Shown in pieces: positions 28,488-37,011 of a stretch of 64,000 nucleotides of DNA. How positions within the stretch are numbered: position 1 is the stretch's first letter; each line of letters opens with the position of its first letter. Source of the DNA: Pseudomonadales bacterium (GTDB lineage: Bacteria > Pseudomonadota > Gammaproteobacteria > Pseudomonadales > Azotimanducaceae); NCBI GenBank assembly GCA_019634925.1, contig JAHCAL010000003.1:310001-374000 (forward strand). The letters run 5' to 3'. The notes under the pieces were generated by a model. It was not told the origin of the DNA. It saw nothing but the letters and a program-made list of their open reading frames with translations, and searched no databases. The position numbers and the translations under genes were made by a program.

Positions 28488-28905
28488 GCGCTGGACGGCG
28501 CGCGAGCTTCAGGATGTGGCGCCAGTGCCTGTCGCTGACCGGCATCACCGACAGGCGTGGCTGGCGGAGCAGCAGAAAATCCTCGAGCGCGGGATCACGC
28601 TTGAGTTCGGCAAGCGCGACCGGACGCGGCAGGGCCTCCTTCGCGCGAACCTCCACGGCGACGAACCGGCCGCTCGGATCGGTGGGATCAGCAAAGTGGC
28701 TGCGGGTGACCTCGACGATGCCGACGATGCTGCGTTCGTTGCCCGTGTGATAGAAGAAAGCGCGATCGCCGGGCGTCATGGCGCGCAGGAACCCGGCGGC
28801 CTGGTGGTTGCGTACGCCGTCCCAGATGCCGCCATCGTTGCCCTTGGCGACCTGGTCGCTCCAGGAGAAGGTATCCGGCTCGCTCTTCAACAGCCAGTAG
28901 TGCAT
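28480..28905 (-). CDS. EVE-domain protein
   Basis: A 141-aa single-domain protein of the EVE (PUA-like) superfamily, thought to recognise modified bases in RNA or DNA. Typical signatures are MHYWLLKSEPDTFSWSDQ at the start, WDGVRNHQAAGFLRAM, GDRAFFYHTGNERSIVGIVEV and LLRQPRLSVMPVSDRHW. Length and sequence match the widespread stand-alone bacterial form. It overlaps the permease gene downstream by 8 nt. No restriction or McrBC-type partner is adjacent, so a housekeeping rather than defence role is more likely. Confidence 0.92.
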   Translation of the reverse strand: MHYWLLKSEPDTFSWSDQVAKGNDGGIWDGVRNHQAAGFLRAMTPGDRAFFYHTGNERSIVGIVEVTRSHFADPTDPSGRFVAVEVRAKEALPRPVALAELKRDPALEDFLLLRQPRLSVMPVSDRHWRHILKLARRPAHE

Positions 28906-28933
28906 TGCTCGACTCCGATCCGAATGGCGTTGC

Positions 28934-30082
28934 TCATGCTAACCCGGCGAGGGGTCCAGCCAGCATCAGCCAGGCGATGAGCCAGCCGGCCGCTAGCGCC
29001 GGCAGGGCCCAGGCGTGAAACGCCCGCCACAGCCCCGGTTCGCGGGCCAGGCGCAGCGCGATGAGATTGGCCATGGAACCGAGCGCGAAACCGAACCCGC
29101 CGACGCTGACCGCCCAGGCGAGGGTGCGCCAGTCGTCGGTGAAGCCGGCAAGGAAGATTGCGGCCGGTACGTTGGAAATCGCCTGGGAGAGCAGGATGCC
29201 GGTGGTCAGCAGTCCGCCGGGTGCGAGCTCGTGGCGCACGGCGAGCTCCGCGACGGCGGGGATCCCGGCCAGCAGGCCGAGGTCCGCGAACATGAGCACG
29301 AACACCACGAGCAGTAGCCAGTCGACGCCTGCGAGCACGCCGCGAGCGACCAGCGCGTACAGGACGATCAGCGCGAACGTCGCCGGTACCGTGAAGCCGA
29401 GTTCCACGCTGGCGAGAAACAGGGGATAGAGCGCGAGCGTGAGCAGGAACAGGCGGCGCCGCTCCGCGGCCGCGGGCATGCGCTCGACGAACGTGATCGG
29501 CCCGCCGGAGAATGCGAACGGGATGACGGCCAGCAGCATCAGCAGGAGTGCGGTGCTGAGCGGCGCCATGGCCACCGTGAACTCGAGGAAGGAGACGCCG
29601 GCCTGCTGCCAGAGGAACAGGTTCTGCGGATTGCCGATCGGACTCAGGGCCGAGCCGGCATTCACGGCCAGTGCTTCGAAGATCACCAGGCGTCCGATGG
29701 GCAGGTGCGCGACCGACGACAGGCCCAGCGTCAGCGGAACCACGATGAACAGGGTGACGTCGTTGGTCACCAGGGCCGATAGCCCCGCGGAAAACAACAC
29801 CAGCACGGCCGCGAGGGTGCGTTCGCCGTGCACGCGTGCCAGTAACCAGCGCCCGGCACGGAACAGGTAGCCGCTGTCCTCGAGCGCGCGGCTCAGCACC
29901 ATGAGCCCGGCGAGTGCGCCGATGGTGTCCCAATGCACCAGTCGATGCAGGCCGGCGAGCTGATTCATGTCCGGGCCGGGCGCCGCGAGCAGCAGCACGG
30001 GCAGCGCGCCGGCGAGTGCGAGCAACAGCCAGTCCGCGCGGATGCGTTGCCAGAGGCGAGCGACAGTTGGGGTCGGAGTCAA
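28934..30082 (-). CDS. DASS/ArsB-type anion or Na+/H+ transporter-like membrane protein
   Basis: A roughly 382-aa membrane protein with about 10-11 helices of the ion-transporter superfamily (SLC13/ArsB/NhaD). Diagnostic segments are VTNDVTLFIVVPL and SALSPIGNPQNLFLWQQAGV, with a second half containing LSQAISNVPAAIFLAGFTDDW. The substrate is unknown. The start is unclear: the only plausible initiation codon before the first helix is TTG at 30082, which lies inside the left arm of the perfect palindrome. A GTG at 30154 would add 24 palindrome-encoded residues. The insertion may have replaced the original start. Confidence 0.72.
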   Translation of the reverse strand: MTPTPTVARLWQRIRADWLLLALAGALPVLLLAAPGPDMNQLAGLHRLVHWDTIGALAGLMVLSRALEDSGYLFRAGRWLLARVHGERTLAAVLVLFSAGLSALVTNDVTLFIVVPLTLGLSSVAHLPIGRLVIFEALAVNAGSALSPIGNPQNLFLWQQAGVSFLEFTVAMAPLSTALLLMLLAVIPFAFSGGPITFVERMPAAAERRRLFLLTLALYPLFLASVELGFTVPATFALIVLYALVARGVLAGVDWLLLVVFVLMFADLGLLAGIPAVAELAVRHELAPGGLLTTGILLSQAISNVPAAIFLAGFTDDWRTLAWAVSVGGFGFALGSMANLIALRLAREPGLWRAFHAWALPALAAGWLIAWLMLAGPLAGLA

Positions 30083-30151
30083 CTTTCTGCGTCCGGGCCG
30101 GCGGGAACCCGCCGGCCCGGACGCAGAAAGTTGACTCCGACCCCAACTGTC
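30062..30151. repeat. Perfect 44-bp-arm inverted repeat (REP/BIME-like palindrome)
   Basis: Arms 30062-30105 and 30108-30151 are exact reverse complements with a 2-nt AA spacer. The outer part reads GACAGTTGGGGTCGGAGTC; the inner part is GC-rich and ends in GGCGGG. It lies between two minus-strand genes and would form a very stable RNA or cruciform hairpin. From memory, similar GGGGTCGGAGTC-type ends occur in REP-like elements mobilised by RAYT transposases. No transposase is present here. Confidence 0.9.
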
Positions 30152-30163
30152 CACGGCGGGCGG

Positions 30164-32188
30164 TTACTCGCCGGTTGCTTCCCGCTGCGTGCCTGGGATC
30201 AGCGGGAACTGCGGGTCGAACGTCACCAGCGTCGCGGCGAGGCGCTGCAGCAGGGCGGCGTCGCCGGTCACGGTGCCGCGCCCGGCCTGCAGCTGTTCCC
30301 CCAACGTGGCCTGGCCGGTCATCACGGTCTCGAGGTCACTGCGCGGCATCGCAACGCTGACGGCGGCGTTCGGATGCTGCTGGCCGGCGATCACGGTCAA
30401 TGCACCGCCGGAGAGCTCGATCACGAAGGTCTCGCCGGTATCGGGCGTGGCGAAGTTCATGACGAATGCGAGATCGCCTGCCAGGCGGCTGTCGAGGCGG
30501 ATCGCGACGGCCTCCCACCACTGTTCGGTGCCGAGCGCGCGCACCAGGTCGGGACTGGTCGCGCCGCCGCCGGCCGCGGGTCGAATGCCGTCGCGCAGCT
30601 CCCGTGCCGCGGCGAGATGGACGTTGCGCATGCTCGGGCTCTCGTACTGGTAGCCGAGCTGCTCGTAGACGTCGGCGAGCAGCGACCGGCAGCCTTCGTG
30701 TTCCGGCTGTGCGTACAGGAGCTTGTTCAGAATCTCCATGGCGAGCCGGTACTCGCCAGCACCGACGAGGGCCTGCGCGCGTTCGATGATCCGCTCGGCC
30801 CCACCCATCATCTCGACGTAGAGCGGTGCCGAGTCGGCCGGCGACAGCGGGGCGAGTGTCGCCGGGTTGCCGTCCCAGTAGCCCAGGTAGCGGTTGATCA
30901 CCGCGCGCGAGTTGTGGAACTCCGAACCGTGGTACTGGCGCACCGCCCATTGCCGGCGCAGCGCCTCGGGCACTTCGTAGACGTTGTGGATCTCGCTCAA
31001 CGACACGCCGCTGTTCGCCAGGTGCAGGACCTGGTTGTTGAGGTGCGCATAGGCGTCGCGTTGCGCACGCATGACCTCCTGGATGCGCGCATTGCCCCAG
31101 CGTGGCCAGTTGTGCGAGGTGATCAGCACCTCGGCCTCCTGCCCGAACCGGTACAGGGCCTCGTTGATGTGTTTCGACCAGGCCAGCGCGTCGCGCACCA
31201 GCGCACCGCGCAGGGTGTAGATGTTGTGCACGGTCGCGCTGATGTTCTCCGCGGCCCAGAAGGTCTTGAGATCGGGGAACCAGGTATTCATCTCCGCCGG
31301 CGCTTCGGTGCCGGGCGTGTTCTGGAATACCATCCGGACGCCGTCGATGGTCCGTTCGGCGAACGCGCCGGTGATCACGTCGGTGGGCGCGATGAGACCC
31401 GTGGTGCCGGTGGACAATGCCTTGCCGATCGCCGAATCGACCTGGCCGAACGGGCTCTGTGGCAGAACCCGGCCGTACTGCCACGCGGCCCGGCGATTCA
31501 TCGCGTTGCCGGCGTGCACGTTCTCGGCAACCGCATGCGCCATGAACCCCTCGGGCGCCAGGATCGCGACCCGGCCGGCGCGAACGTCGGCCTCGTCGAC
31601 CACGCCGCGCACGCCGCCGAAGTGGTCCGCGTGCGAGTGCGAGTACACCACCGCCACGACGGGACGTGGACCGAGGATCGAAGCGACGAAGTCGAGCGCC
31701 GCGCGCGCCGTTTCCCGGGTGAGCAGCACGTCGAACAGGATCCAGCCGGTGTCACCCTTCACCAGAGTCATGTTGGCGAGATCGAATCCGCGCACCTGCC
31801 AGATGCGCCCGGGGAGCACCTCGTACAGGCCGTAGTTCATGTTGAGCGTGGCCTGGCGCGCGAGCGAGGGATGGATGCTCGCGAACGTGTCGCCGGACAA
31901 CAGGAAGTCGTACGCGGACAGATCCCAGACCACACGCCCGTCGGCGGCGCGGATCTGGCGGTAGTCGGGGGCGGCGACGAAACCGCGTCGGTGTTCTTCG
32001 AAGTCGCGCGTGTCCTCGAATGGCAGAGTGGCACGTACGGCGTCCTGGGCGGCCCGGGTATGCGCCGAAGGCGGTTTTCCCTCCGGATGGAAGTGCTCCG
32101 GCGGTGCGGCCGCACGGCCGGAATGTACGGTCAACGCGCAGCAGCAGAGTGCGACGCGCGCGATCGCCCGTCCAAATGATCCTGACAT
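30164..32188 (-). CDS. Alkyl/aryl sulfatase, SdsA1/BDS1-type MBL-fold
   Basis: A 674-aa secreted or periplasmic Zn-dependent sulfatase predicted to hydrolyse alkyl sulfates such as SDS. A signal peptide (about 1-28, ARVALCCCALTVHSGRAAA) precedes the MBL domain, whose metal motif is YSHSHADHFGG. TGTTGLIAPTDVI and HNWPRWGN are family-typical. The helical dimerisation domain and a C-terminal SCP2-like domain (about 545-670) complete the SdsA1 order; length is as expected. The ATG at 32188 follows GGGGGAACCAGG. Hydrolysis would yield fatty alcohols, matching the lipid/alkane catabolism in this window. Confidence 0.9.
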   Translation of the reverse strand: MSGSFGRAIARVALCCCALTVHSGRAAAPPEHFHPEGKPPSAHTRAAQDAVRATLPFEDTRDFEEHRRGFVAAPDYRQIRAADGRVVWDLSAYDFLLSGDTFASIHPSLARQATLNMNYGLYEVLPGRIWQVRGFDLANMTLVKGDTGWILFDVLLTRETARAALDFVASILGPRPVVAVVYSHSHADHFGGVRGVVDEADVRAGRVAILAPEGFMAHAVAENVHAGNAMNRRAAWQYGRVLPQSPFGQVDSAIGKALSTGTTGLIAPTDVITGAFAERTIDGVRMVFQNTPGTEAPAEMNTWFPDLKTFWAAENISATVHNIYTLRGALVRDALAWSKHINEALYRFGQEAEVLITSHNWPRWGNARIQEVMRAQRDAYAHLNNQVLHLANSGVSLSEIHNVYEVPEALRRQWAVRQYHGSEFHNSRAVINRYLGYWDGNPATLAPLSPADSAPLYVEMMGGAERIIERAQALVGAGEYRLAMEILNKLLYAQPEHEGCRSLLADVYEQLGYQYESPSMRNVHLAAARELRDGIRPAAGGGATSPDLVRALGTEQWWEAVAIRLDSRLAGDLAFVMNFATPDTGETFVIELSGGALTVIAGQQHPNAAVSVAMPRSDLETVMTGQATLGEQLQAGRGTVTGDAALLQRLAATLVTFDPQFPLIPGTQREATGE

Positions 32189-32329
32189 CCTGGTTCCCCC
32201 CATCGACCCGGCCATCGTGCCGGCGCTGGATGGTAGCAAGGCATCCGGGGCCCGCGAAGCGCTGGCCCGCCGTCGGCATGGAACACGACCGCATCGGTTA
32301 CACTGCGGCCCCAGGACGGGAGGGCGCAC

Positions 32330-33715
32330 ATGAACCGTTTCGAGCGCCTGCGCGGCGCGAACCCGCTGGTCGTGTACATCGACCTGAAGAGTCCCTACGC
32401 GTTCATCTCCATCGAGCCGACCCGGGCGGTCGCGCGTGCCGCCGGTGTCGCGATCGAATGGCGGCCGTTCACGCTGGACATTCCGAGCTACCTGGGCTCG
32501 GCCCGGCTCGACGGCGCCGGCAGGGTGGTCGAAAGCCGCCGCTCGGCCGCGCAGTGGAGCGGCGTGCGTTACGCCTATCGCGACGCGCGCCGCTATGCCC
32601 GGCTCGCCGGGCACACGCTGCTCGGTACCGAGAAGATCTGGGATTCCTCGCTCGCGGGCATCGGCCTGTTGTGGGCTGCGCGGCAGTCGGCGGTGGTCAC
32701 GGACCGGTACCTCGATGCGTGTTATCCGCCTTTCTGGCAGCGCCAGCTCGACATCGAGGATCCGCGCGTGGTGACGGAGCGCCTGCGCGCGGCCGGCGCG
32801 GACGTCGCCGGCTTCGCTGAATTCCTGACCGGCGCGGGTCGCCTCGAGCACGATCGGCTGAACGCGGCGGCGTTCGCCGCCGGCGTATTCGGCGTGCCCA
32901 CGTACCTGGTCGAGGACGAGTGCTGGTTCGGCCGCGAGCATCTGCCGCGGGTGGCGTGGCTGCTCGGTGGCCGTGTCGGACCCGCGCCGGAGGTCGCCTA
33001 CCCGCTGCCGACGCCGCTTCAGGCAGCCGCGCTCGATGCACTCGCCGAGCGGGTCCGCGCGTCGGACGCGCCCGGGCGCGGCACGCTGCGGGTCGCCGTC
33101 GACCTGCGCGATCCGGACGTATGGCTGGGTTTCGGCCCGCTCTGCGAGTTCGCCGAGACGCGTGCGATCGACGTCGAGTGGCTGCCATTCCAGGTGGCCG
33201 TCGCGCCGCCGGTCGATGCGGACCGGCGCCTGGCGGAAGGCGCACTCGTCGCCACGGCGGAAGAGGATCGCGGCACGGCGCATCGGCGGCTGCGTACGCT
33301 GCATCGGCTTCGTTGCGTGGAGACCTACGCCCGCGCGCGCGCGCTGCCGCTCGGGGGCTGGACGGGATCGGTGGATCCGACGGCCGCGCATGCCGCGTTG
33401 CTCTGGGCGCGGCATGCGGGCGGCGCGGCGCAGCAGCGGTTTCTCGCACGCCTGCTGGCGGACTACTGGTCCGCTGCCTTGAACCCCGCAGACCCGGTCG
33501 CGATCCGTGACCTGCTGGCGGATTGCGCCATACCGGCCGACGGCTTCTTGGACTGGTTCGCCGCGCACGGTGCGGGCGCGCTCGCGGCGGCCCGTAGCGG
33601 CCTGGCCGAGCAGGGGGTCGTCCAGGTGCCTGCGTGCCTGCTCGGCGACGAACTCTTCCAGGGCCGCGGGCACCTGCCCCTGATCGGCGCACTGCTCGAC
33701 CGGCTGGCCGGCTGA
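32330..33715 (+). CDS. Tandem DsbA-fold / 2-hydroxychromene-2-carboxylate isomerase-like protein
   Basis: A 461-aa protein with two thioredoxin-fold (DsbA/HCCA isomerase) modules. The first (about 12-225) has YIDLKSPYAFISIEP, the serine-type active-site region seen in HCCA isomerases instead of CxxC, and AFAAGVFGVPTYLVEDE with the cis-Pro loop. The second (about 240-460) starts AVDLRDPDVWLGFGPL and lacks the SPY motif, so it is probably a degenerate non-catalytic copy. Likely glutathione-dependent isomerase or transferase; substrate unknown. Divergent from the sulfatase gene. Confidence 0.75.
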   Translation: MNRFERLRGANPLVVYIDLKSPYAFISIEPTRAVARAAGVAIEWRPFTLDIPSYLGSARLDGAGRVVESRRSAAQWSGVRYAYRDARRYARLAGHTLLGTEKIWDSSLAGIGLLWAARQSAVVTDRYLDACYPPFWQRQLDIEDPRVVTERLRAAGADVAGFAEFLTGAGRLEHDRLNAAAFAAGVFGVPTYLVEDECWFGREHLPRVAWLLGGRVGPAPEVAYPLPTPLQAAALDALAERVRASDAPGRGTLRVAVDLRDPDVWLGFGPLCEFAETRAIDVEWLPFQVAVAPPVDADRRLAEGALVATAEEDRGTAHRRLRTLHRLRCVETYARARALPLGGWTGSVDPTAAHAALLWARHAGGAAQQRFLARLLADYWSAALNPADPVAIRDLLADCAIPADGFLDWFAAHGAGALAAARSGLAEQGVVQVPACLLGDELFQGRGHLPLIGALLDRLAG

Positions 33716-33767
33716 CGGCGGCGTACCCGGCGGCATACCCGGTGTTGGTACCGCGCCGGTGGCACCT

Positions 33768-33797
33768 TTGAGTCCGCGGGTATTCGGTGGGTATGAT
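33768..33797 (+). promoter_or_regulatory. Candidate promoter of the cfa operon
   Basis: TTGAGT at 33768 and TATGAT at 33792 are separated by 18 nt, about 63 nt before the cfa ATG. By-eye match. Confidence 0.4.
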
Positions 33798-33859
33798 GCG
33801 GCTACGGCGCTCGCCGGACCGTAGGGTGGGCGCCGGGGAAGTGCCTACGGGAGGTCGTC

Positions 33860-35152
33860 ATGAGCGGACAAACGCAGAAGGGTGTCGCCGGGACGCCGGA
33901 CTCGCTGCCACGGCAGCAACCGCAGACCGAAGCCGCAGCGCGCGAACACAGATCGCTCGAACTGCGGCTCCTGCAGCGGATGCTGCAGTCGATGGGCGAT
34001 CCGCCGATCGCGGTGGAGCTGTGGGATGGCGGCCGCATCGGGCCTGCCGCGGCAGAAGTCGTCGTCGGCATCCGTGACCGGGCTGCGCTCTATCGCCTGC
34101 TGTACCGGCCGATGCTGACCTTCGGCGAGCTCTACACCGCCGGCCGCGTGACGGTCAGGGGCGACCTGGTGCGCGCGATGGAGATCGTGTACCCCGGGCT
34201 CAATCGGGCCTTCGAGCGTGCGGGTCCGCTCGCCCGGTTCGCGCGCAGGCTCTTCACCCGGCGCGCGCGGCCGAATTCCCTGCGGCATTCGCGTGCGAAC
34301 ATCCACGCCCACTACGACCTCGGCAACCCGTTCTACTCGCTGTGGCTGGATCGCGACTACACACAGTACACGTGCGCCTACTATCCGACACCCGACGCGA
34401 CGCTCGAGGCGGCGCAGCGCGCCAAGCTCGAACTGGTCTGCCGCAAGCTCGCGCTCAGACCCGGCGAGACCGTGCTCGAGGCCGGCAGCGGCTGGGGTGG
34501 ACTCGCGCGGTACTTCGCGCGGCATTACGGCGTCAAGGTGCGCTCCTACAACATCTCGAAGGAACAGGTCGCGTATGCCCGGGAGCGGGCACGTGCCGAA
34601 GGCTTCGGCGACTCGATCGAGTACGTCGAGGACGACTATCGGAATGCCACCGGTCGTTATGACGTGTTCGTCTCGGTGGGCATGCTCGAGCACGTCGGCG
34701 TCGCCCACTACCGCACGCTGGGCGGCGTGATCGACCGTTGCCTGACCGAAGGCGGACGTGGGCTCATCCATTCGATCGGCCAGGACTATGCGCGGCCGCT
34801 CAACGAGTGGATCGAAAGTTACATCTTTCCCGGCGCGTATCCGCCCACGCTGCGGGAAATGATGGAGATCTTCGAGCCGCAGGGGTTCTCGATCGTGGAC
34901 GTCGACAACCTGCGCCCACACTATGCGAAGACCCTGCGCCACTGGCTCGAGCGTTACGAGCAGCACGGCGATCAGGTCGAAGCCATGTTCGACGCAGCGT
35001 TCGTGCGCGCCTGGCGGCTCTACCTGTCCGGTTCCGTGGCAGCGTTCACCGCGGGCCGCCTCCAGCTGTTCCAGGTGCTGTTCCGGCGGTTCGACTCCAC
35101 CGCGCTGCCCGAGACCCGGGCGAACTGGTACCGGGAGCCGCTCGCCGGATGA
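33860..35152 (+). CDS. cfa: Cyclopropane-fatty-acyl-phospholipid synthase family methyltransferase
   Basis: A 430-aa SAM-dependent enzyme acting on unsaturated phospholipid acyl chains. An N-terminal lipid-binding domain (about 35-140) is followed by HAHYDLGNPFYSLWLD, YTQYTCAYYP with the catalytic-site Cys, the SAM motif VLEAGSGWGGLARYFA, VGMLEHVG (Glu) and LIHSIG (His). At the place I align with the E. coli active-site Tyr (AWYERF) this protein has Leu (HWLERY), seen by eye only. The stop overlaps the next gene's ATG by 4 nt. The product may be cyclopropane or another methylated lipid. Confidence 0.9.
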   Translation: MSGQTQKGVAGTPDSLPRQQPQTEAAAREHRSLELRLLQRMLQSMGDPPIAVELWDGGRIGPAAAEVVVGIRDRAALYRLLYRPMLTFGELYTAGRVTVRGDLVRAMEIVYPGLNRAFERAGPLARFARRLFTRRARPNSLRHSRANIHAHYDLGNPFYSLWLDRDYTQYTCAYYPTPDATLEAAQRAKLELVCRKLALRPGETVLEAGSGWGGLARYFARHYGVKVRSYNISKEQVAYARERARAEGFGDSIEYVEDDYRNATGRYDVFVSVGMLEHVGVAHYRTLGGVIDRCLTEGGRGLIHSIGQDYARPLNEWIESYIFPGAYPPTLREMMEIFEPQGFSIVDVDNLRPHYAKTLRHWLERYEQHGDQVEAMFDAAFVRAWRLYLSGSVAAFTAGRLQLFQVLFRRFDSTALPETRANWYREPLAG

Positions 35153-36120
35153 TCGAGCGGGAGGTCATCGTGGTCGGCGGCGGACCGGCCGGCGCATCCG
35201 CCGCGTGGGCGCTGAACCGGCGCGGTATGGACTGCCTGGTGCTGGACCGCGAGACGTTTCCGCGCGAGAAGCTATGCGCCGGCTGGATCACGCCGGAGGT
35301 GGTCCGGGACCTCGAGTTCGATCCGGCGGACTACCCGGGCCGGTTCCTGACCTTCGACGAACTCCGCATTCACGTGAAGGGTTTGGGATTCCCGCTGCGC
35401 ACCCCGCAGCATTCGATCCGGCGCTTCGAGTTCGATCGCTGGCTGCTCGAGCGCTCGGCTGCGCCGGTCGCCCAGCACAACGTGCGACACGTCGAGCCGG
35501 ACGGCGAGGGCTACCGGATCGACGACAAGTACCGCTGCCGCTACCTGGTCGGCGCCGGCGGTACCCGCTGCCCGGTCTACCGTGACCTGTTCCGTGCGGC
35601 ACAGCCGCGCCCGAAGGCGTTGCAGGCGGTGACGCTCGAGCTCGAGTTTCCGTTCGCCTGGCGTGACGGTGCCTGCCACCTCTGGTTCCTGGCCGGGGGA
35701 CTGCCCGGCTATGCCTGGTACGTGCCCAAGGCCGATGGTTATCTCAATATCGGCGTGGGTGGCATGGCCGACAAGCTCAAACGGCGCGACGATGAGATCC
35801 GCCGTCATTGGGACGGGCTGGTGCAGCGCCTGCTCGCCGGTGGCCTCCTGGATGCGCCTCCGGCGCAGCCTGGCGGCTACAGCTACTTTCTGCGCGGCGG
35901 CACCGAACGGCCCAGGCTCGGCAATGCGTTCGTGGTCGGCGACGCAGCGGGGCTCGCGACCCGCGACATGTGCGAGGGGATCGGGCCGGCCGTGCAGAGC
36001 GGGCTGCGCGCGGCGCGCGCGATCCTGGACGGCCAACCGTTCGACTTCGACGGCATCGGCGCGTATACCTCGGCCAACCGCTGGGTCCGGCGGGGCCTCG
36101 AATATCTCTACCTCGGTTGA
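35149..36120 (+). CDS. Geranylgeranyl-reductase-family FAD-dependent oxidoreductase
   Basis: A 323-aa flavoprotein with N-terminal dinucleotide-binding motif VIVVGGGPAGASAAWALNRR, the family motif FPREKLCAGWIT near residue 40, and the FAD pyrophosphate segment FVVGDAAGLATRDMCEGIG near 270. This family reduces isolated C=C bonds of prenyl or lipid substrates (GGR, ChlP, archaeal lipid reductases), though some members are halogenases or hydroxylases. It starts within the cfa stop codon (ATGA overlap), so the two enzymes are made together and probably act on the same lipid. The substrate is inference. Confidence 0.82.
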   Translation: MIEREVIVVGGGPAGASAAWALNRRGMDCLVLDRETFPREKLCAGWITPEVVRDLEFDPADYPGRFLTFDELRIHVKGLGFPLRTPQHSIRRFEFDRWLLERSAAPVAQHNVRHVEPDGEGYRIDDKYRCRYLVGAGGTRCPVYRDLFRAAQPRPKALQAVTLELEFPFAWRDGACHLWFLAGGLPGYAWYVPKADGYLNIGVGGMADKLKRRDDEIRRHWDGLVQRLLAGGLLDAPPAQPGGYSYFLRGGTERPRLGNAFVVGDAAGLATRDMCEGIGPAVQSGLRAARAILDGQPFDFDGIGAYTSANRWVRRGLEYLYLG

Positions 36121-36127
36121 CGACGCC

Positions 36128-36982
36128 ATGATCCAGAACGCCCGCGATCCCGCTTCGCCGGGGGCGCCTGAGCCCGCCGCGCCGCCAGGCGGCGTGCATC
36201 CCGAGGAACAGCTGCCGTCCAGGCCTCGCGGAATCGACTGGCGGGTCTGGCTCGGACTCGGGCTGACAGCGCTCTACCTGCTGTCCGGTGCGTACCACGT
36301 GCTGATCGACGTCGGCTGGAGCGAGTTCCGCGCACAGCCGCTCGATGCGCAGGGCAGTTTCCTCGAAGGCGCGTTCGCACCGCTCGCGTTCCTCTGGCTG
36401 GTGATCGGGTTCTTCCTGCAGCACCGCACGCTTCAGGAAAGCAATCACAACATCGCGCTCCAGTATGTGGAGATGCGTCGGGCGGGCGAGCATGCGGCCG
36501 TCCAGGCGCGCGCGATCGCCGCGAGCGAACGGTACTCGCGCCAGGAAAGCTTCGTCAGGATCGCCGACCTGGTGAACAGTCAGCTGGGCGTCACGGCCGG
36601 GCTGCTGTATCTCGCCAACCAGCGTGGTGCGGGCGAAGCGGCGCCGGATCCGTCCAGCGAGCTGTGGACCCGAATCGGGGAGGGCGATACCGGCGTCTTC
36701 ACGCGCAAGCTGCTCGAGCTCTGTTACGGACCTGCGGGGCGTCGGCGCGAGGCATCCCGGATCTTCTTCGGCACGCCCATACGGCGGCGCTACACCGAGC
36801 AGTTCACCCGCACGTTCGAGGCGCTGCTCGACGCGGCGCGGAACAGTGACGTCAGCGGCATGCTCGTGGACGCGCTCGTGATCGGCAACGCCCACGGGCA
36901 CCTCTACCGGACGATCGGCGAGTACCAGCGGGAAGCGGACGGCGGTGGAGAGCCGGCGGCCAGGGCGCGCCAGACGTCCTGA
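36128..36982 (+). CDS. Uncharacterised two-helix membrane protein of the cfa operon
   Basis: A 284-aa protein I do not recognise. The N-terminal 35 residues are Pro/Ala-rich. Two hydrophobic segments follow (about 38-58, VWLGLGLTALYLLSGAYHVL, and about 78-98, FAPLAFLWLVIGFFLQ). A charged helical cytoplasmic region of about 180 residues then begins HRTLQESNHNIALQYVEMRR, probably partly coiled-coil. It starts 7 nt after the flavoprotein stop, so it is the third gene of the operon. It may anchor or regulate the lipid-modifying enzymes, but this is only context. Confidence 0.72.
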   Translation: MIQNARDPASPGAPEPAAPPGGVHPEEQLPSRPRGIDWRVWLGLGLTALYLLSGAYHVLIDVGWSEFRAQPLDAQGSFLEGAFAPLAFLWLVIGFFLQHRTLQESNHNIALQYVEMRRAGEHAAVQARAIAASERYSRQESFVRIADLVNSQLGVTAGLLYLANQRGAGEAAPDPSSELWTRIGEGDTGVFTRKLLELCYGPAGRRREASRIFFGTPIRRRYTEQFTRTFEALLDAARNSDVSGMLVDALVIGNAHGHLYRTIGEYQREADGGGEPAARARQTS

Positions 36983-37011
36983 ACCGCGGCCGTGGCGTGG
37001 CCGAAGGCGCT

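Noticed and set aside
28480..28905. EVE protein as part of an anti-phage defence island
   Set aside because: No nuclease, McrBC-like GTPase, methyltransferase or other defence gene is adjacent. The stand-alone EVE form is a common chromosomal gene.
30164..33736. A 1190-codon open minus-strand frame covering both the sulfatase and the whole DsbA-like gene
   Set aside because: Only the part from 32188 downwards is family-like (sulfatase). The rest is antisense to a clear plus-strand gene and Arg/Ala-rich, a product of high GC.
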